In this document: positions 1-10,867 of the stretch, piece by piece | Numbering within the stretch: the first letter of the stretch is position 1 | How the letters are laid out: each line of letters opens with the position of its first letter | NCBI GenBank assembly: GCA_002900995.3 | Contig: CM035310.1 | Coordinates: forward strand, 62,001 to 126,000 | Direction: 5' to 3' | DNA: 64,000 nucleotides | From: Ganoderma boninense | Lineage: Eukaryota; Basidiomycota; Agaricomycetes; Polyporales; Polyporaceae | Position numbers and translations under genes: made by a program | Notes under the pieces: model-generated | Databases searched by the model: none | Told to the model about the DNA's origin: nothing | What the model saw: only the letters and a program-made list of their open reading frames with translations

Positions 1-120
1 ACCACGGTCCCACTGGGTTCCAAAGCCGCATTTCCGGGAATTTTTCCAAGCTTATGCTTCCGTGAAGGACGACCTCAGCGTAAGCCGTCTGAAACTGCTC
101 TTTTGTGTCTAGCATATTCA

Positions 121-1553
121 TCGACCATCCTGTATGATTTCAGTGCGCCACTTTGGTTGAGTGGGAGATATCGGGTCTCTGTGGAGTGGATATCATGACC
201 ATACCTGCAGGAGATCTCGAAAAGAAGCTCTCGAGCGCGTACGGGCACCATTCAAATCACCTTGCGATGAACGGTTACTCGATCAAGGCTGGCAACTTTG
301 GCCTGGAGAGATTTATTGATCTTTTCATTGTGCCCGTTCTCGATAACCCTCCATTGTCAGATGATGAACGCTATCATCGTGTCCTTGACAGTATGCAGGC
401 TTTCTTAGGTGCAGTCACCCGAAAGTTGCGGAACTTTGCAAAGGTATGCATTGGCAATTGTTTGAAAACGGAGTCAGACGACATTGGATACTGACAATCA
501 ATGTTCACAGACTCGTGAAAAGGCAAAAAAGTCGTCTAAATCCAAGGAGACAAAGAACGATACGGAGAAACCAAGGGTACGTCGCTCGGCGCGAGGAGAC
601 TTGTCAGAGTTATTTGGAGTATTGAAATTGTTTACAGTCCACACGCAGCACTCGGAGCTCTTTCAAAAAGGATGGTTGTGGTGAACAGAAATAGTATGCG
701 TGTTCTAGCTCACATAAGATCGTCAAATGTTTATATTGTTGTATCACTTTCAGTACATCCTCAGGGGATGATGATCCCATTTACGTTCCAGGATCCGACT
801 CTGAACTGTCCAGTGGTGGTGAGAGCCTGCCTCACATTTTTGCAATCCCTGACGTGTGTTACTGACTCAGAGTCTGACATGATTGCTGGTAGGGGAATGC
901 AAATCAAAGTCTAACTTCACAAGCAAGGATAGCAGATCACAGCATCCGCCATTTGAGTTCCCCCCCAGTAAGCGATAGTGTCATGCGCTGTGTAAGGCTA
1001 GCTTCTGAAGGTCAACTGTCTCGTAGAATCCCCTTCTACAGATGGTGGGAAAGGGTCTTGGCGTGACTTGGGAGAGGACCAATTTCAACCCGGTGCCAAG
1101 GACAGGGAGGATGCTGCGTCTGGAAAGGCAAATCCACCTCACACAGACCCTCCGCCAAAAGAACGCCCTATACCCCGATCACCTCCGAAGCCGCGGCCTA
1201 AGGTCAAAACACCCTCAACACTTTTGGGAAAGTTGGAACTGCTTGAGTCTCGCATTTGGACTCTATCATGGTCGGCACTTGTTGATGAGGTATTGAAGAA
1301 GTTCCCCCACCCATTGAAGCCAATTGCAAGCCACTCGTTCAATCGTGGAGCTTCTATCAAGATGCAGCACATGCATCTCGTAACAGTTCGTCTCTCAAAC
1401 TATAAACTGCATTCTTGTTACACTCACAGATCTGAACATTTTGACAGTTATACCATCCAGATAAGAACGGAGGAGGTTTGTTCTCGCCGGAATGGCCTGA
1501 GGTTGCTGGGAGGCTTTGCGCTCTCCTTAACATCAAAAAGGATGGCATCCTAA
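121..1553 (+). CDS. Hypothetical multi-exon gene, 5' end outside or unclear
   Basis: A series of exons on the + strand can be spliced in frame. The first clear exon ends at 443 before a GTATGC donor; the acceptor at 510 joins it to a Lys-rich exon (TREKAKKSSKSKETK), which ends at 576 before GTACGT. Later exons are basic (STRSTRSSFKKDG), then Asp/Ser-rich (SGDDDPIYVPGSDSELSSG near 765-820), then Pro-rich (PPHTDPPPKERPIPRSPPK near 1130-1190), followed by a helical piece with LLGKLELLESRIWTL near 1225-1265. I do not recognise the family. The globular start, holding NHLAMNGYSIKAGNFGLERF, followed by a charged and proline-rich tail could be the C-terminal part of a transposon-associated protein. 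The sequence just before 121 also looks coding, so the true start is probably upstream or outside the window. The 3' end at 1553 is simply the last stop of the final open frame. Confidence 0.35.
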
Positions 1554-2330
1554 GCGAGCCTTGGCGACCTGACCCAGGACCTGCACCAAAGGAATGATGT
1601 ATACTGTACCAAAAGATGATGTTCCTTGCATGTGGGCCCATGATAAGCCAATCACATAGTGCTATTGTACAAGATTCAATGCAAATTGACACAGAAGCGT
1701 CATTTAGTGCCACTGGGTCTTCCATACTACAAGACAAGACCTGCAACACCTAAATACATAGTGACTGATGGAGACATACATGCTCCACGGTCAGAGAGTC
1801 TCAGGTTGAGGCTACTGTTGAATGTGAACCATCATCAACCACAGCACAGCTCACCAAGAATCAAGAGCCTCAAACGAGGCACACTCGGGACGGACAGGTG
1901 TGCACCAGCCACGAAATCGAATGACAAGCCTGTCGGACGCAGCGAGCATCCGTCACGGTGCTCTCAAGTCCTGCCTTTAGGCTTACACCAGTGGTCTTGT
2001 CATTGTTTGAGAGTGCAGTGATGCTGGTTTTGACAGCAGGAAACAACTGGCTCCCAATGCTACGACAGTCTCTGGGCTTGCGTCGGAAGACAGCAGCAGT
2101 AGTCGTGTTGCGAGGAGGGAACCTATGCATATATTTGAGCAGGGCAACGTTCTCACTGCAGATATGAGGTCTCAGGTGATGGCGCCTCTCAATGAGACAG
2201 AAAGGTTTTATGTGAAACGTGTGAAAACTGCACACGCGGTGGGGGGACGAAGTTGGACAATCAAAGGAGATGCAGAGACCAAAAGGGGAGTATAAAATAT
2301 AATGAACGCGAACAACTGTGGGGAAAAAGG
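1554..2330. other. Intergenic stretch, no gene seen
   Basis: Open frames here are short, overlap on both strands and have no splice signals that extend them. I see no repeat, RNA gene or protein motif that I can support. Confidence 0.4.
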
Positions 2331-2339
2331 GGCACTGCA

Positions 2340-2690
2340 AAGGGATGGTGCATGATTGGAGGGGACAACGGTGGCAAGAGAGGGCAGAGCAAAGCAGTGT
2401 GGCGAGCACCAGGACCGGGAAATGCGCGGAGACCGAGCGGGACACGGCTGGGAGGCGAGAGTGCGAAGAGTAGAAGTCAGAAATGGCAAGAGTGGAGCAC
2501 TTGCAAGCTTGGGGGATGCAGGAGAACGGTTAGGAGGACGTGCGTACCGTGCTTCGAAGCGATCCGACCACAACCAACCTCCCAACAACACTACTAATCC
2601 AACCCAACATGCGCGACAAGCGTCGACTTCGAGCGAGCGTGGAGCGAGAACGCGGAGGGCGGGGTCCACGGCACTTGGTACAACCGTTTG
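2340..2690 (+). repeat. Dispersed direct repeat R1, copy 1
   Basis: The stretch beginning AAGGGATGGTGCA and running through GGACGTGCGTACCG and CCACAACCAACCTCCC to GAGCGAGAACG recurs at about 4972-5290 and, more diverged, at about 3060-3360. The copies keep the same orientation and order of landmarks with many substitutions and small indels. Open frames across it change frame between copies, so it looks non-coding. It is purine-rich on the + strand. Confidence 0.7.
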
Positions 2691-3059
2691 AACGGATGAG
2701 GAGAGCTCGCCAGCAAAGTTTCGCGCAGAACGAACAAGAACTGGTGGCAGGACAGTGCGGCGAAGGGAGAGCAGATGGCTGAGAAGAGGTTTGGATGGGT
2801 CGGAGTGGACACGGTGTAGCGGCGGAACAAGTGGACCGATTGTCGCGAGCTTTGAGACGCACGGTCCTGATGGTCGCGCAAAGGGCCTTGCTGAGTTTGG
2901 GGCCAAACACTGGAGAATTTGGAACCCAGTTGAGGTGCGAAGCCGAAGGAAGCGATGAGGGAAAGTGGACTAGAAAAGCGAAATAAAATTGAATTAAACA
3001 ATGGCAGAATGAAGCAAAAGGGCCGTGGCAAAGGGTGTGGGTACTAATAGGCTAATAAC

Positions 3060-3360
3060 GAGGATAGGAGAGGGAAAACAGCTGCAAAAGGACGAACAAC
3101 AGGACCAGGGAAATGGAGGGACCAGAATGGGCAGCGGGCCAGCAAGAGGTGAGAGAGCGGGTGGTAGAACTTGAGAATGGCGCAAGCGGAGCACTTGCAA
3201 GCTCGGAGGACACGAGATGGCAGTCAGCAGGACGTGCGTACCGAGTTTCAAACCAATCCGGCCACAGCTGGACTCCCGACAACCCAACTAAACCAACCAA
3301 AAATGCGCGCGACGAGTGTCGACTTGTAACGATCGTGGAGCGAGAACGCGACAGGCGATG
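3060..3360 (+). repeat. Dispersed direct repeat R1, copy 2 (diverged)
   Basis: Shares GCGGAGCACTTGCAAGCTCGG, CAGGACGTGCGTACCG and GTGGAGCGAGAACGCG with the other R1 copies, in the same order, but the first third is largely replaced. The most diverged of the three copies. Confidence 0.6.
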
Positions 3361-4499
3361 CCGACGATACTTAGCACGAGAGCCTGCACGACAGGCGTAC
3401 GACCGTGTGTCGAGTTGCAGGCGGAACGAACGAGAACTGGCGGCTGGACGGCGGGAACAAGGGCAGGGACCTCGCTGTCATGGGGCACGAGATTGTGGAG
3501 ACCGTTGTTTGTGAACGGCTGGAGCGAGGGGCACGAGACTGGGCAATCGGCCAGTGGCGGGCGCCATATAACGGTCCTCCTAATTTCGCAGCGATGCGTA
3601 AGAACTGCGAGGAAGGAGAGGGAGGAGAAGTTGGTACAAAATGGGAAGAGGCGCCGGTATGGGTGCGAGTCGACGAGTTGCTGCGTGAGGACGGTTGGGC
3701 CTAGGGTGCTCCAGGCTGGCGTGTCACAACCGTGGGCTCTGTCAATGCTGTGTATCGAATATGGGGCCATGTGGTGGCGAAATGAACGAAGGAGGGGGTA
3801 CAGTGAATAAAGCTGGAAAGGGTGCGCTTTGGCGGCTAATGGCGTCCGAACGAGTGCTCCGATTGGCGCGCGACTTGGAGGGCACTCTCGGGGAGTCAAG
3901 AAAAGACCACTGGCGACTCCTGGCGGCCATAAAACAAATAGAGCTCGTGCAGTGGAGCTGGTGGTAGGCAGGAGCTCGTGCGATTGCCAGCCGCTAAAAC
4001 ACACGAGAGCGATGGGCGTACTCGAAGGAAAATACAGCACGGGCGATCGCAAAACTTCGCCGAGGTCTTCTCTAGATCCTGATAATGGGCGGTGTGAACT
4101 TTGAAGCGGATCGGAGACGAAACCGATGAAGGGGGACCCAAACAAACGAGGGTGAAGTGAATACTAGGAGGGAAAAGGCCTGGGAGTTGAGGGCTTGCAG
4201 CGTAAGAGCGAGTGCTCGGAGTGGTGTGAAAATGCGGATGGCAGCTGCGGAGAACTGGAAGTAGCGGTCTGCAAAGTCGCGAGGCAGTCCGTGAAATGGG
4301 CGATGAAGGAGGGATGTTGGAAGGAGAGGAACGTCAAGGTTGGGCGTTTAGCGATGCGTAAAATTGATGGGCTTGTTGAGCGTGATCTGCTTGGTTGACG
4401 GCCTCGAAATTCGGCGGACAGTGCGATGGGACGATGACGTAACTGCGTACCAAGTCTTGAGTGAAACGAAGGTCATCTGCGGGAAGGAGGAGTGAGAGA

Positions 4500-4665
4500 C
4501 CACGGCCCTTTGCGTTGACAAGATCAGCCTGCGTGCCGACTTGCGAACACAACGATTGCGAGTTGGAGGCTCGGCGGTGTGTAGAACAGAAAGCCTCCGT
4601 GCACCGGATTGTGGAGGCGACTGCGCAGGAACCAGGGAAGTGGCGGCGGCAGCACAAGGTGAGGA
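4500..4665 (+). repeat. Direct repeat R2, copy 1
   Basis: The block CCCTTTGCGTTGACAAGATC ... CAGAAAGCCTCC ... GGAGGCGACTGC ... GGGAAGTGGCGGCGGCA recurs at about 5307-5465 with similar spacing. Non-coding appearance. Confidence 0.65.
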
Positions 4666-4689
4666 GGACGAGTGGTGCATATCTAATAC

Positions 4690-4805
4690 TCAAAGGTAAG
4701 CTCCACCTTGTTCAGCGATGTAGAACGTACGGGAGCAGTCCAGATAGTCCGCAGGTGGTGTGAGACTCCCAGGAAAGCAATCTGAGGAAGACAAGGATGG
4801 GAGAG
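4690..4805 (+). repeat. Direct repeat R3, copy 1
   Basis: Contains TTGTTCAGCGATGTAGAAC, CCAGATAGTCCGCAGGTGG and AGGAAAGCAATCT, all found again in the same order at about 5978-6090. R1, R2 and R3 are therefore interleaved pieces of one older repeated unit or of successive nested insertions. Confidence 0.65.
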
Positions 4806-4969
4806 AGGGCGGCCAGGTGGCCTCAGAATCGGAGGTTTGAGGAGTAGGTTTTCTGGCATACGAGTCGAGAGGCGTCCCAGAACCGACGAGCTCGTTCAAT
4901 GTGCAGCTGAAACCAAATATCGTGTGAGCTATATCCAAATGCACTTCAAAGCGGCACCGCAAAGGGATG

Positions 4970-5290
4970 GTGCACAACTGGAGGGGATGACGATGGCTAG
5001 AGATGGCAGAGCAAAGCTGAATGGCGGGCACCAGGACCGGGGAGTGCGCAGAGACCGAGCGGGACACGGCTGGATGGGAGGCGAGAGTGCGAACAGTAGA
5101 AGTCAGAAACGGCGAGAGCGGAGCACTTGCAAGCTCGGGGGACACAGGAGAACAGTTAGGAGGACGTGCGTACCGCGCTTCGAAGCCATCTGACCACAAC
5201 CAACCTCCCCACAACATCACTAATCCAACCCAACACGCGCGACAAGCGTCAACTTTGAGCGAGCGCAGAGCGAGAACGTGGAAACCGGCG
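4970..5290 (+). repeat. Dispersed direct repeat R1, copy 3
   Basis: Closest relative of copy 1. Both contain GACCGAGCGGGACACGGCTG, the GTAGAAGTCAGAAA block, AGGAGGACGTGCGTACCG and the CCAACCCAACA.GCGCGACAAGCGTC block in the same order. R2 follows directly. Confidence 0.7.
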
Positions 5291-5306
5291 GCCGCGAAAC
5301 TTGGTA

Positions 5307-5465
5307 TGGCCCTTTGCGTTGACGAGATCGGCCTGCGTGCCCATTTGTGAACGAAACGATTGTGATTTTGAGGCTCTACGGTGTGCAGATCAGAAAGCCT
5401 CCATGGGCCGGATTGCGGAGGCGACTGCACGGGAATCAGGGAAGTGGCGGCGGCAAAACTTGGTT
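5307..5465 (+). repeat. Direct repeat R2, copy 2
   Basis: Second copy of R2, directly after R1 copy 3. It differs from copy 1 by scattered substitutions; the landmarks TTTGCGTTGACGAGATC, CAGAAAGCCTCC and GGGAAGTGGCGGCGGCA are kept in order. Confidence 0.65.
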
Positions 5466-5977
5466 CCAACCTCTGCGCGAATAAGGAGAGTTTCGAACCA
5501 AGTATCGCGCAAAACGAACAGGAACTGTGGTGCCAACTGTGAGGCGATTCATGCCCGCGGTGCGGTGTCTGTAGACCAGGATGTGAAGGGGCCGCAAGGA
5601 AGTCGAGAGAAGGGCAGTCGTTGGCTCTCGAGGATGGTGGGGGAAAACGAGGCAGAGGTGGGGAGACAGAGGACATGCCTGGGGGAGAGGCGGTGCACTT
5701 GACAGATCTGTCATACAAATACCAACGTTGACGGCCGTACGTCCGACTTCCGCCTCCCGGGAGAGCTGTGGCGCGAACGATTGGGTTGGTGTTGTGGGCG
5801 GCGGCCGGGTGGCATCCCGGTGCGCGACTCGAAAGCGAAAAACGTGGGGAGGCTCGTCCGGTCCCTCCGCATGCTTCTCAATGGCTGGCCTTGACGCACC
5901 CCATATGCAAACCTCAGCGATACGAGTGTGCTAGTGGCGGACAAAGCGAAGAGGACAAGTGGAGACACATAGAATAC

Positions 5978-6090
5978 GCAAAGGTGGAACTTACTTTGTT
6001 CAGCGATGTAGAACCCATGAGAGCTCTCCAGATAGTCCGCAGGTGGCGTAAAAACAGGAAAGCAATCTAGAAGCCAAGATAGGAGAAGGC
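5978..6090 (+). repeat. Direct repeat R3, copy 2
   Basis: Second copy of R3: same landmarks, same order and same orientation as the block at 4690-4805, with substitutions and small indels. Confidence 0.65.
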
Positions 6091-7160
6091 GGCGCGAAAG
6101 AAGAGTTCAGAGGTTGAGTCCAAACACCAACTGCTTCAGTGAGGACCAGCTGAATCTGAGATGAGATTAGAAGGGGTAGAAGTACAACGCACCAATTATA
6201 ATGCCATGTGGAAGACAATCATGGCATGATGGAAAAGTTGGTGGAGGGCATGAGGTCGATTGAGGAGCTTGGCCTGTATACAGGCCAAGTGAGTCAAAGT
6301 TCCTTCGCTGGATGGTCCAGCCTTCGGCCCGGGTGGATGGCATTCGCGCCCCGTGCGTCAGACCAGACCACGGCACCCGCGAGAATGAACGAACTTGACC
6401 TGGTGTAACAGCAGTCAAGAGGGAGGATATGACGACCTTGCCGCCACATTGCATCCAAGCTCAGCCAATGCGCATCACGTGCTCAAAAGCGTGACACACG
6501 TGGGCGGCTATCACATCGACTCGTCCTGAGCCCGAGTGCAGTGGCTCCTGTGCGCCGCCACTATTCCCCTCCTCCTATGTCTCCACTGTGCTCTGGTTGG
6601 CTCCTGGAAATCCGCCACACCAGTCACAAAATCAATGCCCTGCAAGATAGGACACCTCATACCGGATTCGAGAGGACAAGTCTGAGTCGGGATGCCAGGC
6701 CAGGTGACGCTGGTGCATCCGACACCGGCTTGCCACCATGTCGCACTCAGTCCACCTCACTTTCGTCTCTCTGCCACAGCCTCCTCCTCATTCATTCACC
6801 ATCGCGTTCTATGCATGCCACCTCAATCGTCCTCGGTCCCTCTACCTCCATTGCTGGCACCCCTCTGCGCACTCCACAGTCCACCTATGTCTCCCAGTCA
6901 GAATCACGGGCACAATCGAGCACAAGAGTAGGGGCGCCGCAGACCATACATGGGGAATTCCGGGGAGCAGGGAGACTTGTGATGAGAGGGGCAGGATGAG
7001 TGGGAGGAACTCAAGGTAAGCCAGTTATGATGCTTTGCGCATATCCCGGTTCGATTCTTGCGGCTCCCCGACCATGCATCGCATGGATCGCTCATGCTCA
7101 GACTCACTGTCCGACCTGCAGTCCCTCTCACTGCCTGACTGTGTGGCGAGCATGTCAAGG
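6091..7160. other. Spacer without recognisable gene
   Basis: Several overlapping open frames exist on both strands, none with a recognisable motif or credible splice continuation. The stretch separates the interleaved direct repeats from the tandem array. Confidence 0.35.
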
Positions 7161-7164
7161 ATTT

Positions 7165-8060
7165 CTTGGATGCGAAGTCCGGTGCGCTCTGCACGCGCCT
7201 ACCCCCACCCGCCACAAGATCGGTCTCCCATCGCGTCCCCGGGCGTCGACGTCCCCGGGGATGCGATACGTCGCTGCTCAGGCCCTCAAGCCACCACGGG
7301 TTCGAGCGGCGAGGCACCCCGAGGAAGACTGCGCCCTTCGCGGCGGCGTCGAGTGCGCCATGCACGCGCCTACCCTCAAGATCAGCCCTACATCGCGTCC
7401 CCGGACGTCGACGTCCCCAGGGATGCGATACGTCACTGCTATGGCCCTCAAGCCACCATGGGTTCGAGCGGCGAGGCGCCCCGAGCAAAACTGCACCCTT
7501 CACGCCGGCATCGAGTGCGCTCTGCGCGCGCCTACCCCCACCCGCCTCAAGATCGGTCTCACATCGCGTCCCCGGCCGTCGATGCCCCGGGGATGCGATA
7601 CTTCACTGCTATGGCCCTCAAGCCACCACGGGGTTGAGCGGCGAGGGCTCCCGAGCAAGACTGCACCCTTCACGCTGGCATCGAGTGCGCTCTGCGCGCG
7701 CCTACTCCGACCCATATCAAGTTTAGTCCCAGACCATTTCTACAGTGGTCGACACTCCCCTGCATGCAATACTGGAGTCCCCAGGCCCTCCTCCACCATG
7801 TATTCAAGTGACGAGGGCCAGCAGTTTAGAAATGTGTCTCTGGCTGCTGCATCGACTGCGCTCTGCGTGCGCCTACCCCCACCTGCCTCAAGATTGGCCC
7901 CATATCGCATCCTCCGGTGGTCGACGCCCCCGGTGACACAATACCATGGTGCTCAGACCGTTAATCCGCCATGTATTTGAGCAACGAGCGCCACAGCACA
8001 AGACAGCGTTTTTGGCCACCATGTCCAGTGTGCTGCGCATGTGCCTCCCCCCTGTGGCAT
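7165..8060 (+). repeat. Tandem array, five units of ~170 bp
   Basis: The landmark ATGCGATAC (later ATGCAATAC, then ACACAATACC) occurs at 7261, 7423, 7593, 7764 and about 7934, giving periods of 162, 170, 171 and 170 bp. Each unit also carries a CCCTCAAGCCACCA block followed by a TTCGAGCGGCGAGG block and, further on, GAGTGCGC with a GCGCCTACCCCCAC block. The first three units are very alike and the last two are clearly decayed. An open frame from 7000 to 7980 crosses the array, but the 170 bp spacings shift the frame from unit to unit, so a repeated protein is not maintained. I read it as a short satellite rather than a gene. Confidence 0.85.
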
Positions 8061-8321
8061 AGGGAAAATAGTGATGGGTACTCAGGAGCATCTGGAACAT
8101 TGCTGTCCACAAGCCTTGTGGAGGTTGTGTATGATATTGAGTAGCTTCACAGATGGTTTGTGGCTCAGCTGGAGCCTGTACCTATATACACGTATATACA
8201 GCAAATCTATATGTTTACTTATAGTTGACGCTCCTCACGGGTTTGAAACCGTGTGACATCATGACTGCTTCTATCATGATCAGTCCTCATCACTTGTGCA
8301 CACTGAACTGTACCACGACGT

Positions 8322-8723
8322 GTGCTCAACATGCACTCCTTTGAGGCCAACCCTGGAAAAGACTCAGGGCAAGAGGATGATGAGAAGATGGTCGAGGATA
8401 TTCTTTCAGAGCCATTGTCACCAGAAGTCTCCTTTTCCAGTGAGTACCCTGACACACTGACTGGCTTCCTACCCCTTTGCCAGGCTGATCCATGTATTGC
8501 ACTAGGCAATACAAGCAAGATGGACCTAGATGACAGCCTGGATGGATCTCCTATCCTGATCATGCTGGACTCTGAACAAGGGGACAGAGAAATTGGTGGA
8601 GAGGAATTCAAAGTCATCGTTGCCATGCGAGATAGTGTAACATTTAGAGATATTAGTGGTAAGCCTTCTCCATGCATGCAATTGCTCAAGGTTGAACAGG
8701 ACCTGTTGGAAACTAGAATCTAA
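8322..8723 (+). CDS. Acidic hypothetical exon(s) upstream of the TET/JBP-like gene
   Basis: An open frame rich in Asp, Glu and Ser (GQEDDEKMVEDILSEPLSPE) with a good donor, AGTGGTAAGCC, near 8659. It lies 5' of the dioxygenase gene on the same strand, so it may be a 5' exon of a longer form of that gene; related fungal proteins are often longer than the 412 residues I can join. I could not find an in-frame splice between this exon and the next, so I keep it separate. No domain recognised. Confidence 0.35.
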   Translation: MLNMHSFEANPGKDSGQEDDEKMVEDILSEPLSPEVSFSSEYPDTLTGFLPLCQADPCIALGNTSKMDLDDSLDGSPILIMLDSEQGDREIGGEEFKVIVAMRDSVTFRDISGKPSPCMQLLKVEQDLLETRI

Positions 8724-9008
8724 TCAGGCCTTGGGCCAGCGAGTGTTACTGACACCACCTGACAAACAAATGATGCCATTCCCAATGTGAGTGGAATATC
8801 TGCCACTTATTGAATTCATTTTGAAGGATATTATCTAGAATCACCACATCACCAGAGTGCATGGACCAGGTTCAGGAAGCAACCAAATTCAATTTCTACC
8901 ATCTTGTCAAGCCTCATCTAGATGAACTGTCCATTACTGGCACAGAGGTACTGGGGCAGTCTTTATTTGAAAACACATTAGGAGCTCACAACAATTTAGA
9001 ATCTGCAT

Positions 9009-10623
9009 ATGTCAGAGATTGACCAGTCAACAGAGCCAGAGACATCTCAACCTCCTCAGAATCGTAGGCTGGCTAGGGTAAGTGTTTTTTTTTTTGCAGT
9101 GTGGTTGAACTATTAGAATCTGTATCTAAACATTAATCGGTGTGTAGGAAAAGGCACGAAGTCGTCGGGCTCTTATGCGCAAAATTGAATCAGGACAGAA
9201 ACATTCCGCCAATGCCATTGCTACCATTGTCACCCTTGCTGATCTTCCTATGACTGAGGGTGGGTGGAAAGGGCTTGATTACAATTATCGTAAGGAAGAC
9301 GAATTGCGAGAGGCATGGTGCAATAGAACTATTGAACAGGACATGGCTGCCAAGAAATTTGTCAAAGTACCATACACTGGGTCAGTCACTCAAAGCAACA
9401 ATGATTTATATGATTCATATATCTAATCTGACCTTGAGTAAAGGACACCTACCTGGCTTGTGGATATGCAAGGCATAGGCTGGGGATTTCGGACTGAACG
9501 GTTGGCATTCATGTTAGAAGCACGACCTGGGAGATCCTCGTTACAGGAGTTATTCGACTGGGAGTGCGCAACCTATATAGAGCGGTGTGGGGACATTTCT
9601 AAACAAGCTCAAGATGACAACGACCGTGGAGATCACTGGTATGACATTGATGGAGCAGACAGACAGAACAAAAGAGTAAGCTTATATAAATGCATCAATT
9701 ATTGCAATTGATGGCTTATTGGATAATAATGACAGCTACCAAACTCGACAGCTTGGCATAGGAAGAATCGCCACCATACCCTGTGGTTGTTGGGGGAAGG
9801 ACGTGAGGAATCAGCAACGTGGAGGCTTATGTGAGTGAATATGTTAAAACACTACCTGTTTTTTGAGGTAGGCAAAGTGACTGAAAGTGTAATCACAGAT
9901 GCCATGCTGCCAGAACTCTTGCAATCAGAGCCCCTATTATAGCAGCTCGAGTACTAGCCTGCCAGAAGTCTCTTGAGGCCCAAGGTGTTGATCCTAAGAT
10001 TGCAAAACCCCTGTTTGGATTGTGGTACAACTACTGCATTAATGGCGCACGTCCAGCTGGCCCAGTCCAAGGTGTCAGTTGTGCGCCACATACTGATAGT
10101 CAAAACCTGGCTGTCATGATGTGCTGCCTGTATATATATGGTGAGGATAATATTTTTCTTTACAAATCAACATGATAGTAAAAATTGTTCATTGTACACA
10201 GGCAACTTTGACTGGAAGGAGAAGGCGTGGCTTGTGCTATGGGAGGCTAAGCTGGTGGTGGAACTTCCCATTGGTGTCCTGTTCTACTATCCCTCAGCTC
10301 TATTTATTCATTTCAACATCAACATCACTGGTGAGTGCAATTGCATATTAATACACACAATTCATTGAGTTATTGGTTTAAAAGACTTTGATCGCTACAT
10401 TGTAACAACCAAGACTGGAGAGGTTCCTACTCCAGAGAACCCAGGAACCCGCATGCATGGAGTGAAGGGTAGAGGGTCAATTGTACTCTTTAATCAAGCA
10501 TCTATGTTCCAGCTTGCAGAGGTTGGACATACCATAAAAGAGGGCAAGAAGCTGGGGATAGATACCTCATCTGATAATGATACTTACATTGCTAGCATGC
10601 CACGGCCTAGAGTAGACATATAA
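9009..10623 (+). CDS. TET/JBP-like 2-oxoglutarate/Fe(II) dioxygenase, seven exons, intact
   Basis: Seven exons (9009-9077, 9148-9380, 9444-9675, 9736-9830, 9899-10140, 10202-10330, 10385-10623) join without a break into 412 residues ending at TAA. Every junction is GT..AG and keeps phase. The C-terminal half has the double-stranded beta-helix signature: CAPHTDSQN gives the iron ligands H274 and D276; GNFDWKEKAWLVLWEAK and VVELPIGVLFYYPSAL follow; H327 in FIHFN is the distal iron ligand; and R363 in GRGSIVLFNQASMF is a candidate for binding the 2-oxoglutarate carboxylate. This order matches fungal members of the TET/JBP oxygenase superfamily, which expanded in basidiomycetes together with transposons. 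In that family the substrate is a 5-methylpyrimidine in DNA or RNA; activity of this protein is inferred, not shown. The start ATG is the first in frame, so upstream exons are possible. A dead integrase gene lies convergently 245 nt downstream. Confidence 0.7.
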
Positions 10624-10867
10624 GAGTATATTTATAGCCCAAAAATTGACCAGAGCAGCCCATTACAAGACTACCAGAATTTCAGGTAAAAGAAGTTTAT
10701 ATACAGACAGCACTGACAACTCCGTGAAGCATGCTCAACTGTTACAAAAAGTTGAGTAACATCCATTTTACAGGGCCCATGCTGGGCGGGTAAGCTGGCA
10801 ATGCTTACAGTAGTGTTGAGTTCACCTTGTGGAGGTGGCTGATGACTTTGAAGAGAGTATGATACCA

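Noticed and set aside
3288..5718. Long minus-strand open frames (285 and 342 codons)
   Set aside because: They are the complement of purine-rich repeats, change frame between repeat copies, and have Ser/Pro/Leu-biased composition without any motif.
7046..7062. GGTTCGATTC, a tRNA B-box match
   Set aside because: The flanking bases do not form the T stem and no A box lies upstream.
7000..7980. 326-codon open frame over the tandem array
   Set aside because: Unit lengths of 170 bp shift the frame between repeats, so the open frame does not encode a repeated protein; it stays open because the sequence is GC-rich.
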